Shown here piece by piece: positions 15,060 to 22,525 of a stretch of 33,016 bases of DNA (the first letter of the stretch is position 1; the number at the start of each line of letters is the position of its first letter). The translations under genes were made by a program, and so were the position numbers. Location of the stretch: positions 1 through 33,016 of the forward strand of contig CALBSO010000082.1 of the NCBI GenBank assembly GCA_937968015.1, read 5' to 3'. The stretch is from an uncultured Thermomicrobia bacterium. GTDB taxonomy: Bacteria > Chloroflexota > Chloroflexia > Thermomicrobiales > JALYUS01. The notes below the pieces were generated by a model. The model ran no database searches and was not told the origin of the DNA. It saw only the letters and a program-made list of their open reading frames with translations.

Positions 15060-16187
15060 TTAGGCAGAAAGCGCCGCCTCAATCTCCGACCGTACACCTT
15101 CATTCGACTCCGTTGCGCGGCAACGATCAAGTGCGTCGCGGGCCGCTTCGCCGCCCAGTTGGCCGAGCGCCCAAGCCGCGTGACCGCGAATGAGCGCGGC
15201 ATCGTGGCCTGCCAGGGCGTCCGCGAGGGCGGGGATAGCGGCGCGGTCGCCGCTGTTACCGAGCGCGACGGCGGCGTTGCGGGCGAGGCCTTCGCGCTTG
15301 GCACGCTTGATCGCCCGGCCCCGGAAGCGGTCGCGATACTGCGCAACGGTCATCGTCAGAAGCGGGAGGAGCGCGGGGTAGGCATCGTCCACATCGCGGG
15401 GCTGAAGCGCGGGCGGCGCGAGGGGCAGGATGTGCCGGTTCGGTGGGCAGACCTCCTGGCAGATGTCGCAGCCGAAGACCCAATTGCCCATCTGTGGCCG
15501 GAGTTCGGTCGGCAATGCGCCCCGATGCTCAATGGTGAGGTACGAGATACAGCGCGGTGTATCGAGGATGTAGGCTGCCGGGATCGCGTGCGTCGGGCAA
15601 GCGGTCATGCAGGCCGTGCAACGACCGCACGACTTCCGCAACGGCGTGTCCGGTTCCAGATCGAGATCGAGCGGCATCTCGGCGAGGAAGAGGTAGGAGC
15701 CGGTGTCGCGCGTCGCGATGATGCAGGTGTTCTTACCATACCATCCCAGACCCGCCCGCGCCGCCGCCGCCCGATCCACGATTCGCGCCGTATCCACGAG
15801 CGTCCCGGCCATCAGCGGCCGCCCGCTCAGCCGTTCGATATCGGCAATCAGGCTGCGCATCATCGCTTTGAGTAGATCGTGATAATCCATGCCCCACGCA
15901 TAGCGGGCAACGCGGCCACGGAGCATGCCGTCATCTGGCGCCGGCGGCGCTTCGGCGTAATAGGAGACGCCGAGCACGAGCAGCGACCGTGCCCACGGTA
16001 CCAACCGTTGCGGCGCGCTGGCGACGTGGGCGCGCTCCGGCGTGAACCAATCCAATCCACCGAGATGGCCCGCCGCGATCCGCTCATTGAGCATCGGTTC
16101 CAGCCCCGCGAACGGTTCCGCCGTCGTCACACGGGCGAGATGGAAGCCGTGCGATAGCGCGAGGGACTTGATGTCGGTGGCGTTCAA
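15060..16187 (-). CDS. queG: Epoxyqueuosine reductase QueG
   Basis: QueG performs the last step of queuosine synthesis, reducing epoxyqueuosine to queuosine in tRNA with a cobalamin and two 4Fe-4S clusters. 375 residues. Visible: the conserved VDTARIVDRAAA (catalytic Asp near 132), RAGLGWYGKNT, the first cluster Cys C187, C190, C193 and C197 (SCGRCTACMTACPTHAIP), C213, and the second group C240, C243 and C247 (FGCDICQEVCPPN). A C-terminal HEAT-like extension (about 300-375) is usual. The start is a TTG at 16187: an in-frame TAG lies four codons upstream (16197-16199), inside the adjoining repeat, so no earlier start exists. The ribosome binding site is weak (GGGGGTTAGG). Cytoplasmic. Confidence 0.93.
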   Translation of the reverse strand: MNATDIKSLALSHGFHLARVTTAEPFAGLEPMLNERIAAGHLGGLDWFTPERAHVASAPQRLVPWARSLLVLGVSYYAEAPPAPDDGMLRGRVARYAWGMDYHDLLKAMMRSLIADIERLSGRPLMAGTLVDTARIVDRAAAARAGLGWYGKNTCIIATRDTGSYLFLAEMPLDLDLEPDTPLRKSCGRCTACMTACPTHAIPAAYILDTPRCISYLTIEHRGALPTELRPQMGNWVFGCDICQEVCPPNRHILPLAPPALQPRDVDDAYPALLPLLTMTVAQYRDRFRGRAIKRAKREGLARNAAVALGNSGDRAAIPALADALAGHDAALIRGHAAWALGQLGGEAARDALDRCRATESNEGVRSEIEAALSA

Positions 16188-16227
16188 CCTAACCCCCTAG
16201 CCCCCTTCCCGACGCGGGAAGGGGGAG
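16186..16227 (+). repeat. CCCTTCCC/GGGAAGGG hairpin repeat adjoining the queG start
   Basis: A 10-bp perfect stem (CCCCCTTCCC 16201-16210 with 16216-16225) around a 5-nt loop, preceded by aacctaaccccctag. It is the best-preserved of three copies in the window. It abuts the queG start codon and supplies its upstream stop. Confidence 0.7.
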
Positions 16228-16241
16228 CCGGAGCGCGTTTA

Positions 16242-16271
16242 TTACCCGCTCCGCATGCCATAGGATACAAT
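16242..16271 (+). promoter_or_regulatory. Candidate promoter for the VOC/DUF3445 pair
   Basis: TTACCC at 16242-16247, 18 nt, then TACAAT at 16266-16271 (5 of 6). The VOC gene starts 36 nt further on. Confidence 0.35.
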
Positions 16272-16306
16272 GAGTGCGCCACCTGGTGTGGGAAGGAGAC
16301 GCCACA

Positions 16307-16708
16307 ATGACGATGATCCGGGGCCTCGCGGAAATTGTCCTCTCGGTACACGACCTTGATGCGTCGTTGCGCTTCTATCGGGATACGCTCGGCCTGACGC
16401 TTGTTTCGGAGCCGGGGTTTCGCCCGGTCTTCCTGCGCGCGGGCGATCCCGCCGTGACGGTACCGCAACTCGTCGTGCTCGTGCCTCTCCCGGCCGGGAC
16501 GCCGCCCTTCCCCGCCGCCAAGCCGGGCCGCACGCTTCATCACCTCGCCTTCGAACTCGCCCCGGCGGATTTCGATGCGATGCACGATCACCTCGCCGCA
16601 CAAGGCTTCTCCATTCGTACCGGCCAGCACCCCGTTATCCCCTCCCGCACCATCTACGTGGACGATCCGGACGGGAACGAGGTCGAATTCATCGTTGGGA
16701 CACCATAA
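16307..16708 (+). CDS. VOC family protein (glyoxalase/dioxygenase-like)
   Basis: 133 residues with two beta-alpha-beta-beta-beta modules of the vicinal oxygen chelate fold: IVLSVHDLDASLRFYRDTLG at the start (H15 a likely metal ligand), LHHLAFELAPADFDAM at mid-length (second His), and DDPDGNEVEFI at the end (Glu ligand). Members include glyoxalase I, extradiol dioxygenases and antibiotic-binding proteins; the reaction here is not predictable. The ATG at 16307 follows GGAAGGAGACGCCACA and was preferred over an upstream ATG at 16274. The DUF3445 gene starts 25 nt downstream, so the two may be co-transcribed. Confidence 0.85.
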   Translation: MTMIRGLAEIVLSVHDLDASLRFYRDTLGLTLVSEPGFRPVFLRAGDPAVTVPQLVVLVPLPAGTPPFPAAKPGRTLHHLAFELAPADFDAMHDHLAAQGFSIRTGQHPVIPSRTIYVDDPDGNEVEFIVGTP

Positions 16709-16733
16709 GTCACTAATGGGGGGGTATTGATCC

Positions 16734-17690
16734 GTGCTGAAGCATCTCGCACTCGATGAGGGCGCATACGACTTGAAGATGAATGTCCGGCAACTGGCGC
16801 CGGATTGCATCATTGATGTTGATTCTGCTGAGTACGCGAAGGAACTCACGCTCAAGGACGAGATTCTCGCGGAAGATTATGCCTACTACTACCAGGCGCT
16901 CCTCGGCACCGAGGCGATGCAGTGGGAGACCATCGAAATCCTCCTGCCGAACATGGCGCGGTTTTACCCGGAGCACTTCACGCTGACGACCGACGGCGAC
17001 CGCTGGCGCTGGACGAACCGGCTTCTCGGCGCCGAGACGGCGTTCGCGCTCGGCGACCCGGCGACATTGCCGCTCCCGCCGCTCGATTGGGTCGGGCGAC
17101 AGGTGCAGGAAGACCTCTGCGTGATGGACGGCAACGATGCGGGCAGCCCGCTCGTCGCGGGGCATCTCTGCTTCGCCTCCGGTTGGTGTCTGGACGACAA
17201 GATGGGCCGGTCGTTCCTCGCCATCCACGGCCCGGTGCCGCTCTTTGTCGAGAAGATCGGCCGCCCGGCGGATCTGATGATGCAGCGCGTCAAGGTTGGC
17301 CGCCCGACCGCCCGCGTCAACTGGACGATCCACCCATCGGACCGCCTCAACTGCGCGCCAGTGATGAAGAAGCGGTACGCCCACGAGCACGAGGGCATTA
17401 CGCCGGAGAACGCGGGCGGGCGGTACTTCCTGCGCTCCGAGTGGCAGACCTTCATCCGCTACCCACGCACGAACGCCGTTCTCTTCACGATCCGCACCCG
17501 CGTCACGCCCCTGGCGGACACGCTCACCGATCCCGACGATGCCCGCCGCCTCGCCACCTTACTCCGCACCATGCCGCCCGCCATGCTGGCCTACAAGAGC
17601 CTAACGCGCCATGCGGAGACGCTGCTCGCCTATCTGGATTCGCGGGCGGCATCCAACACCGAAATGCTCGTCGCGACGGAACGCGGCTAG
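16734..17690 (+). CDS. DUF3445 / haem-dependent oxidative N-demethylase-like protein
   Basis: 318 residues matching the DUF3445 family: LDWVGRQVQEDLCVM (about 117-131), AGHLCFASGW (142-151), then LDDKMG and IHGPVPLF (164-171), and later RVNWTI, LRSEWQTFIRYPRTNAVLFT and IRTRVTPLADTL. Characterised relatives are alpha subunits of haem-dependent oxidative N-demethylases acting on methylated amines; others are uncharacterised. Accessory reductase subunits are not seen next to it. The likely haem ligand cannot be named with confidence. GTG start with a G-rich leader (GGGGGGTATTGATCC). Cytoplasmic. The preceding VOC gene may share its transcript. Confidence 0.8.
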   Translation: MLKHLALDEGAYDLKMNVRQLAPDCIIDVDSAEYAKELTLKDEILAEDYAYYYQALLGTEAMQWETIEILLPNMARFYPEHFTLTTDGDRWRWTNRLLGAETAFALGDPATLPLPPLDWVGRQVQEDLCVMDGNDAGSPLVAGHLCFASGWCLDDKMGRSFLAIHGPVPLFVEKIGRPADLMMQRVKVGRPTARVNWTIHPSDRLNCAPVMKKRYAHEHEGITPENAGGRYFLRSEWQTFIRYPRTNAVLFTIRTRVTPLADTLTDPDDARRLATLLRTMPPAMLAYKSLTRHAETLLAYLDSRAASNTEMLVATERG

Positions 17691-17808
17691 CGTCAGACGG
17701 CGGCCCGAAGCAGATCGAAGTGATGATCGTCTGTCCTAACGGGTGCGGCGCACTGCCGATGTGTAGTCGTCCGGCGTTGGAAGTATCAACGAGGCAACGT
17801 ATCAGCCC

Positions 17809-18237
17809 TCACACCGTATCGGCCTCCCAGCGGCAGGAGAAACGCTCAATGCCGGGATGCTTCTCGCCGAGAGACGTGACGTGGAAACCGTAGGCGCGGT
17901 AGAAGCCAACCGATTCCTGATCGGTCTCCGAGTAGAGCGCTTTCAGCCCCTCCTGCGCGATGACGCCGCTCACCATCTCCCTGGCGATCCCCCGATGGCG
18001 GTGCCGTTCGTCCACCGCGATGTGCAGGAGCAATGCGGCATCTCGCCCCACCCGCTCCACGCCGAGGATGCCGATCGGCTGGCTCTCCTCTTCCCAGACG
18101 TAGAGTCTCCGCTGCGGGATGGCGTAGACGGTCGTCAGCAGATAATCGAGCCGCACCACACTCGGGTTAAAGACGCTCGGCGCGATCAATTCCTTGAGCC
18201 GCGTCGCGTCGCTCAAATCCGTTACTTTTCGCAGCAC
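17809..18237 (-). CDS. GNAT family N-acetyltransferase
   Basis: 142 residues. Opening VLRKVTDLSDATRLKEL is the usual first strand and helix of GNAT enzymes; the acetyl-CoA-binding motif is ERHRHRGIAREMV (about 77-89); the end contains ALYSETDQESVGFYRAYGF, the typical motif B. The acceptor substrate is unknown. Start choice: the GTG at 18237 lies 8 nt after GGAGG (18246-18250) and matches where the fold begins; an ATG at 18285 has no ribosome binding site. Cytoplasmic. It lies downstream of, and on the same strand as, the amino-sugar operon, 147 nt from its last stop, so it could be read through from it. Confidence 0.85.
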   Translation of the reverse strand: MLRKVTDLSDATRLKELIAPSVFNPSVVRLDYLLTTVYAIPQRRLYVWEEESQPIGILGVERVGRDAALLLHIAVDERHRHRGIAREMVSGVIAQEGLKALYSETDQESVGFYRAYGFHVTSLGEKHPGIERFSCRWEADTV

Positions 18238-18384
18238 CGTGCCTGCCTCCTTCGCGCGAGTCGCGTCATCCGTTTTCACCCGCATGGTAGCACGGCGCGG
18301 CCTTGAACCGCCAAAGCGCCAGGGGCGCACATATTGCTCCCTGCGCCCCGCTGCGCCCTCCATGCCGACATAGGTGATTGGGAA

Positions 18385-19419
18385 TCACCAGGTTTCGGTG
18401 ACTTTCTGCAAGCCACGGGGTTGATCGGGGTCGCCGCCGCGCTGGCGGGCGAGATACCACGCGAACTGCTGCATCGGCAGGATGGTCAGGAGCGGCGTAA
18501 GCATTTCCGGCCCCGCGTCCGGCAAGGCGAGGCCGACGGTACCGAGGCGCGCTGCGTCCGGGTCGCCGACGATCAGGGTGTCCGCCTCCCGCTCACGCAG
18601 CCGTTCGAGTACCGGGCGCAAAGCCGCGCCGCCCGGCCCCGCCGGGACAATTGCGATCACCGGGAAGCCGCGCTCGATCATCGCCATCGGGCCGTGCAGG
18701 AGATCCGCGCCGGAGAACGCGTGCGCGACGAGATAACTCGTCTCCATCAGTTTCAGGGCGACCTCGCGCGCTGTCGGGTAGTTGTAACCCCGTGCCGTCA
18801 CGACGATCTGTTCCGCGAAACGGTAGCGCACCGCGAGCGCCGCGACTTCCTCTTCGCGCGCCAGCACCGCCGCCGCCCGCTCCGGCAAGGCCTGTGCCGC
18901 CGCGCCATCACCGCCCGCCAGCGCCTCGATGAAGAGGTAGAGTGTCAGTAACTCCGCCGTGTAGGACTTCGTCGCCGCCACCGCACGTTCCGACCCGGCG
19001 CGCACATCGAGATGATATTCCGCCGCCTGCGCGAGCGGCGACTCCGGCGCATTCGTGATCGCCACCGTGATCGCGCCTGCCGCCCGCGCCCGCGCGACAG
19101 GATCAAGGAGATCGGGCGAGGAGCCGGACTGGCTGATCGCCAGCACGAGAACATCGCGCAGATCAGGCCGCGCATCGTAGATCGTCATTGTGGAGGGTGA
19201 AGCGAGTCCGGCGGGCAGACCGAGTTGGGTTTCTACCAGATACTTCGCGTAGAGCGCCGCGTGATCCGACGTGCCCCGCGCGACGAACATGACGAAGCGT
19301 GGCTTCCGGGCCATAACCGCGCGTGCGATTGTGCGAATATACGGCTGCCCATCACGCAGGATACGGGCGAAGACCTCCGGCTGCTCTTTGATCTCCGCCG
19401 CCATGAGTGCCCCGTTCAT
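18385..19419 (-). CDS. SIS-domain glucosamine-6-phosphate deaminase (NagB-II type)
   Basis: 344 residues with two sugar isomerase (SIS) domains, like the isomerase half of GlmS without the glutaminase domain. Motifs: EIKEQPEVFARIL, GTSDHAALYAKYL (49-61), SQSGSSPD (96-103), SERAVAATKSYT (143-154), and the C terminus DPDQPRGLQKVTETW typical of this group. NagB-II enzymes convert glucosamine-6-phosphate to fructose-6-phosphate and ammonia. The position right after nagA, with an ATGA overlap (19416-19419), supports this over a GlmS-like role. It is the last gene of the recycling operon. An internal start at the Met at residue 6 is possible. Confidence 0.87.
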   Translation of the reverse strand: MNGALMAAEIKEQPEVFARILRDGQPYIRTIARAVMARKPRFVMFVARGTSDHAALYAKYLVETQLGLPAGLASPSTMTIYDARPDLRDVLVLAISQSGSSPDLLDPVARARAAGAITVAITNAPESPLAQAAEYHLDVRAGSERAVAATKSYTAELLTLYLFIEALAGGDGAAAQALPERAAAVLAREEEVAALAVRYRFAEQIVVTARGYNYPTAREVALKLMETSYLVAHAFSGADLLHGPMAMIERGFPVIAIVPAGPGGAALRPVLERLREREADTLIVGDPDAARLGTVGLALPDAGPEMLTPLLTILPMQQFAWYLARQRGGDPDQPRGLQKVTETW

Positions 19420-20555
19420 GCCGCCCCCCGCTTGTAGACGATTTCACCCCTGATGATTGTCGCTTGCACCTCAAGGTCTTTGTCCAGCAAAACGAGATCG
19501 GCATCCATTCCCTCACGAAGCGCGCCGAGATGTGTCAGACCGAGTAACCGCGCCGGAGTCTCACTCGCCATCCGTAAAATATCCGCGCGGTTGATACTCA
19601 CCCATTGCAGCATGTTTCGCACCGCCTGATCCATTGTCAGGAGCGACCCTGCGAGCGTGCCATCCGCGAGCCGCGCCGATGTGCCATCCACCGTCACCTG
19701 CTGTCCGCCGAGCGCATACATACCGGGAGGCATCCCGGCGGCAGCCATCATATCAGTGACGAGCGCGATCCGTGCCTTCCGCTTCATAGAGAAGGCGAGC
19801 GCGAGACTCGCAGGATGACTATGCACGCCGTCCGCGATCAACCCGACCGTGATACGGTCATCGAGCAACGCCGCGCCGACCGCGCCCGGCGCTCGATGCT
19901 CGAACGGTGACATCGCGTTGTAAAGATGTGTCGCCATCCGCGCCCCCGCGTCCACGCCCGCCTCGAACTGCTCGTATGTCGCGTCCGTATGTCCGAGGCT
20001 CACAAGGATTCCGCGCTCTTCGAGTCTGCTGATATGTTCGAGTGCGCCCGGCTGTTCCGGCGCCAGCGTGACAAGGTAGATCGCATCGCTTTCGAGGAGT
20101 AGATCGAGCAAGCGCGGATCGGCGTGCTCGATGAGATTGCGCCGGTGCGCGCCATGCCGCACTGGCGAAAGAAACGGACCCTCAAGGTGGAGGCCGAGCG
20201 GGCGGGCGCCTCGCGTATCGCGCGCCGCCTCGAACGCCGCAATCGCCTTCGGATAGAACTCCGGCGGCGACGTAATAACCGTTGGCAAGAAAGCAGTGAC
20301 GCCCGTTTCCGGTAGCCGCGCGGCCAGCGTGCGGATTGCGTCCGGGTCTTCCCCGACCTCGACGCCGAAGCCACCGTTGACTTGCAAATCAATGAATCCG
20401 GGTGCGATGTAGGCGGCTTCATCGTGCGAATCGCCGTGTACTCCGCCGGTTGGCACACGTTCGATCCCGGCGATCCGGCCCGCCTCGATACGTAGTTCCC
20501 CCCGTATGAAACGTCTTCCGACCAGCATATCGCCGCGAACGATCATTGTGCTCAC
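19416..20555 (-). CDS. nagA: N-acetylglucosamine-6-phosphate deacetylase NagA
   Basis: 379 residues, normal length. It removes the acetyl group from GlcNAc-6-phosphate to give glucosamine-6-phosphate. Seen: PGFIDLQVNGGFGVEV (52-67), metal Glu E125 (GLHLEGPFL), H189 (SLGHTDATYEQ), H210 (ATHLYNAM), H245 (IADGVHSHP) and catalytic D268 (VTDMMAAAG), plus the C-terminal GALREGMDADLVLLD. The HxH-less start (QVN) is usual for NagA. It begins with GTG in a GTGA overlap with the kinase gene (20552-20555) and ends in an ATGA overlap with the deaminase gene, so translation is coupled throughout. Confidence 0.95.
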   Translation of the reverse strand: MSTMIVRGDMLVGRRFIRGELRIEAGRIAGIERVPTGGVHGDSHDEAAYIAPGFIDLQVNGGFGVEVGEDPDAIRTLAARLPETGVTAFLPTVITSPPEFYPKAIAAFEAARDTRGARPLGLHLEGPFLSPVRHGAHRRNLIEHADPRLLDLLLESDAIYLVTLAPEQPGALEHISRLEERGILVSLGHTDATYEQFEAGVDAGARMATHLYNAMSPFEHRAPGAVGAALLDDRITVGLIADGVHSHPASLALAFSMKRKARIALVTDMMAAAGMPPGMYALGGQQVTVDGTSARLADGTLAGSLLTMDQAVRNMLQWVSINRADILRMASETPARLLGLTHLGALREGMDADLVLLDKDLEVQATIIRGEIVYKRGAA

Positions 20556-21469
20556 GGCTCGGCCCCCGTCAACTGAGTCGCGGCTCGTGCCGCGCTCAAT
20601 GCCGGCTCCGCAACGAGCGCGACTTGCCCGATCGGCCTGCGGCGACGGAGGCGGCGGAGCAGCATCCCCCGGAAATCCGCCTCGTGGATCAGCATGCCAC
20701 CGGCGAGCGCGATAGGTAGTTTGCTGTCCGGGAAATCGAGCATCGCGCCGACTGCGAGCGCCGCCAGCGCGAGTTCCGTCGCCGCATCGCGCACGATCCG
20801 GCGTGCCACGACATCCCCATCGCGCGCCGCCGCGAAGACGAGCGCGGAGAGCCGGGCGATTTCGCCCTTATCGCCATCCGGGTAGACGCGGTCAATCATC
20901 GCGTCCGGCCGCGACAACCGCCATTCCGCCATGATCGCGGAGAGGAGTGTCGTTTGCGAACCACGCCCATCCGACGCGCGTGCCGCCGCCTTCAGCGCCC
21001 GCCGCCCCAGTTCGTACCCGCTCCCCTCATCGCCGATGATATGGCCCCATCCACCGGAGCGCGCCGTTCTGCCCGTCACATCCCGACCGAGGGCAATTGA
21101 ACCCGTCCCGGCGATCACCGCGACGCCGACCGCGTCATCCAGCCCGGTCAGCGCCAGTTCCGCGTCGTTCGTCAGCCGCACCACATCCGCCAGCGCGTTG
21201 AGATGCGGCAGGAGGCGGTCGCGGTCGCCAGGGCGGTCCACCCCCGCGAGACCCATCCATGCGGCACGGAACACTCCGTCGCACCCCGCCTGCCGGGCCG
21301 CTATCGCGACCGCGTCTTGAATACTTGCGACTGCCCGATCCAGCCCGACCGCCGCCTGGTTGCCACTCCCTGCCACACCACGCCCGCGCTCTCGCCCATC
21401 CGCGTCCACAATCACCGCGAGCGTCTTTGTCGCGCCGCCGTCCACGCCGAGAAAATAGCGTTCCGTCAT
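20552..21469 (-). CDS. BadF/BadG-type amino-sugar kinase (GlcNAc/MurNAc kinase)
   Basis: 305 residues of the BadF/BadG/BcrA/BcrD ATPase family (actin-like ATPase fold). Phosphate-1 motif YFLGVDGGATKTLAVIVDADG split across residues 5-25; GVAGSGNQAAVG; the adenosine/phosphate-2 segment VAVIAGTGSIALG; and GGWGHIIGDEGSGYELGRRAL. The family includes eukaryotic NagK and clostridial MurK, which phosphorylate both GlcNAc and MurNAc at O6. Its place between murQ and nagA predicts production of MurNAc-6-phosphate for MurQ and/or GlcNAc-6-phosphate for NagA. Specificity cannot be read from sequence. It starts in an ATGA overlap with murQ (21466-21469). Confidence 0.88.
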   Translation of the reverse strand: MTERYFLGVDGGATKTLAVIVDADGRERGRGVAGSGNQAAVGLDRAVASIQDAVAIAARQAGCDGVFRAAWMGLAGVDRPGDRDRLLPHLNALADVVRLTNDAELALTGLDDAVGVAVIAGTGSIALGRDVTGRTARSGGWGHIIGDEGSGYELGRRALKAAARASDGRGSQTTLLSAIMAEWRLSRPDAMIDRVYPDGDKGEIARLSALVFAAARDGDVVARRIVRDAATELALAALAVGAMLDFPDSKLPIALAGGMLIHEADFRGMLLRRLRRRRPIGQVALVAEPALSAARAATQLTGAEP

Positions 21470-22383
21470 CGCCCGCCCTCAAGCGCGATCCGTACCACAC
21501 CGTCCGCCGCTCCGAGCCGTGCCCGCGCCGTTGCCGGATCAACACCCGCCAGCGCCGCGACGATGGCGGTTTTCACCTCGTCGTTTGATGCGTGCAACAG
21601 CGCTTCCGCCGCCGGTTCGGGCAAGCCGGTCGCCTCCCGGACGATGCCGATCGCACGCCGTCGCAGTTTGACATTCGTCGGCTGCACATCCACCATCAGA
21701 TTGCCGTACGTCTTGCCCAGGAGGATCATCGTGCCCGTACTGAGCATGTTGAGGACCATCTTCTGCGCCGTTCCCGCCTTTAGCCGCGTCGAGCCGCTGA
21801 TTACTTCCGGGCCAACGACCGGCGCGATCATGATGTCGGTTGCCTGGCCGAGTGGTGTCCCGGCGTTGCACGCCAGCCCGACCGTCAGCGCACCCCACTC
21901 CTTCGCATAGGCGACCGCTCCGAGCACGTAGGGCGTCCGGCCGCTGGCGGCGATGCCGACGAGCGTGTCCTTCGTGGTGATGCCAAGACGCGCGGCATCC
22001 ACCCGGCCCGCCTCCGAGTCGTCCTCCATACCCTCAATCGAGCGGGTAAGCGCGTCCGGCCCACCCGCAATCCAGCCGACGACCAGTTCTGGCGGCGTGC
22101 CGAAGGTCGGCGGGCACTCAGACGCATCGAGGACGCCCAACCGGCCAGATGTCCCCGCGCCGATGTAGAAAAGCCGCCCGCCTCGCTTGAGCCGCGCGGT
22201 GATTCCCTCGATGGCGCGCGCGATGCTTGGCAGTTCCCGTTGCACGGCAGCCGCGACCGTCGCGTCCTCCGCGTTCATCACCCGCGCGATTTCCACTGCA
22301 CGCATCCGGTCAATCGCGATCGTCGCGAGATTTCGCTTCTCTGTCTCCAGCGCGCTGAGATCGTCAACGGGATCGGTCGTCAT
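21466..22383 (-). CDS. murQ: N-acetylmuramic acid 6-phosphate etherase MurQ
   Basis: MurQ cleaves the lactyl ether of MurNAc-6-phosphate, giving GlcNAc-6-phosphate and D-lactate. SIS-domain signatures are clear: LFYIGAGTSGRLGVLDASEC (the family fingerprint, with the catalytic Glu region following), PPTFG, GIAASGRTPYVLGA, SGSTRLKAGTAQKMVLNMLS and the YGNLMVDVQPTN segment, with a short C-terminal UBA-like helical tail. With the ATG at 22383 (behind GCAGGAGCAG) the protein is 305 residues, close to the E. coli length; longer starts at 22407 or 22476 lack a better ribosome binding site. It is the first gene of the recycling operon, divergent from the namZ-like gene. Confidence 0.93.
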   Translation of the reverse strand: MTTDPVDDLSALETEKRNLATIAIDRMRAVEIARVMNAEDATVAAAVQRELPSIARAIEGITARLKRGGRLFYIGAGTSGRLGVLDASECPPTFGTPPELVVGWIAGGPDALTRSIEGMEDDSEAGRVDAARLGITTKDTLVGIAASGRTPYVLGAVAYAKEWGALTVGLACNAGTPLGQATDIMIAPVVGPEVISGSTRLKAGTAQKMVLNMLSTGTMILLGKTYGNLMVDVQPTNVKLRRRAIGIVREATGLPEPAAEALLHASNDEVKTAIVAALAGVDPATARARLGAADGVVRIALEGGR

Positions 22384-22525
22384 CTGCTCCTGCTCTATTC
22401 CTTCCATCGCACGACGGGTCGCCGTTTCCAGTGTACTCGGAGCGGTATGTTCCTGTCGTATTGGGGTGCGGATCACGCTATGATTGAAAGCGTGTCGAGA
22501 TGCCGTATTGCCGTAAGGACTCGGT
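22384..22525. promoter_or_regulatory. Divergent promoter region, murQ operon and namZ-like gene
   Basis: 142 bases shared by the two recycling transcripts. On the plus strand TATGAT (22479-22484, 5 of 6) is a plausible -10 for the namZ-like gene but lacks a good -35. A shared regulator could act here; no clear operator palindrome was found. Confidence 0.35.
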
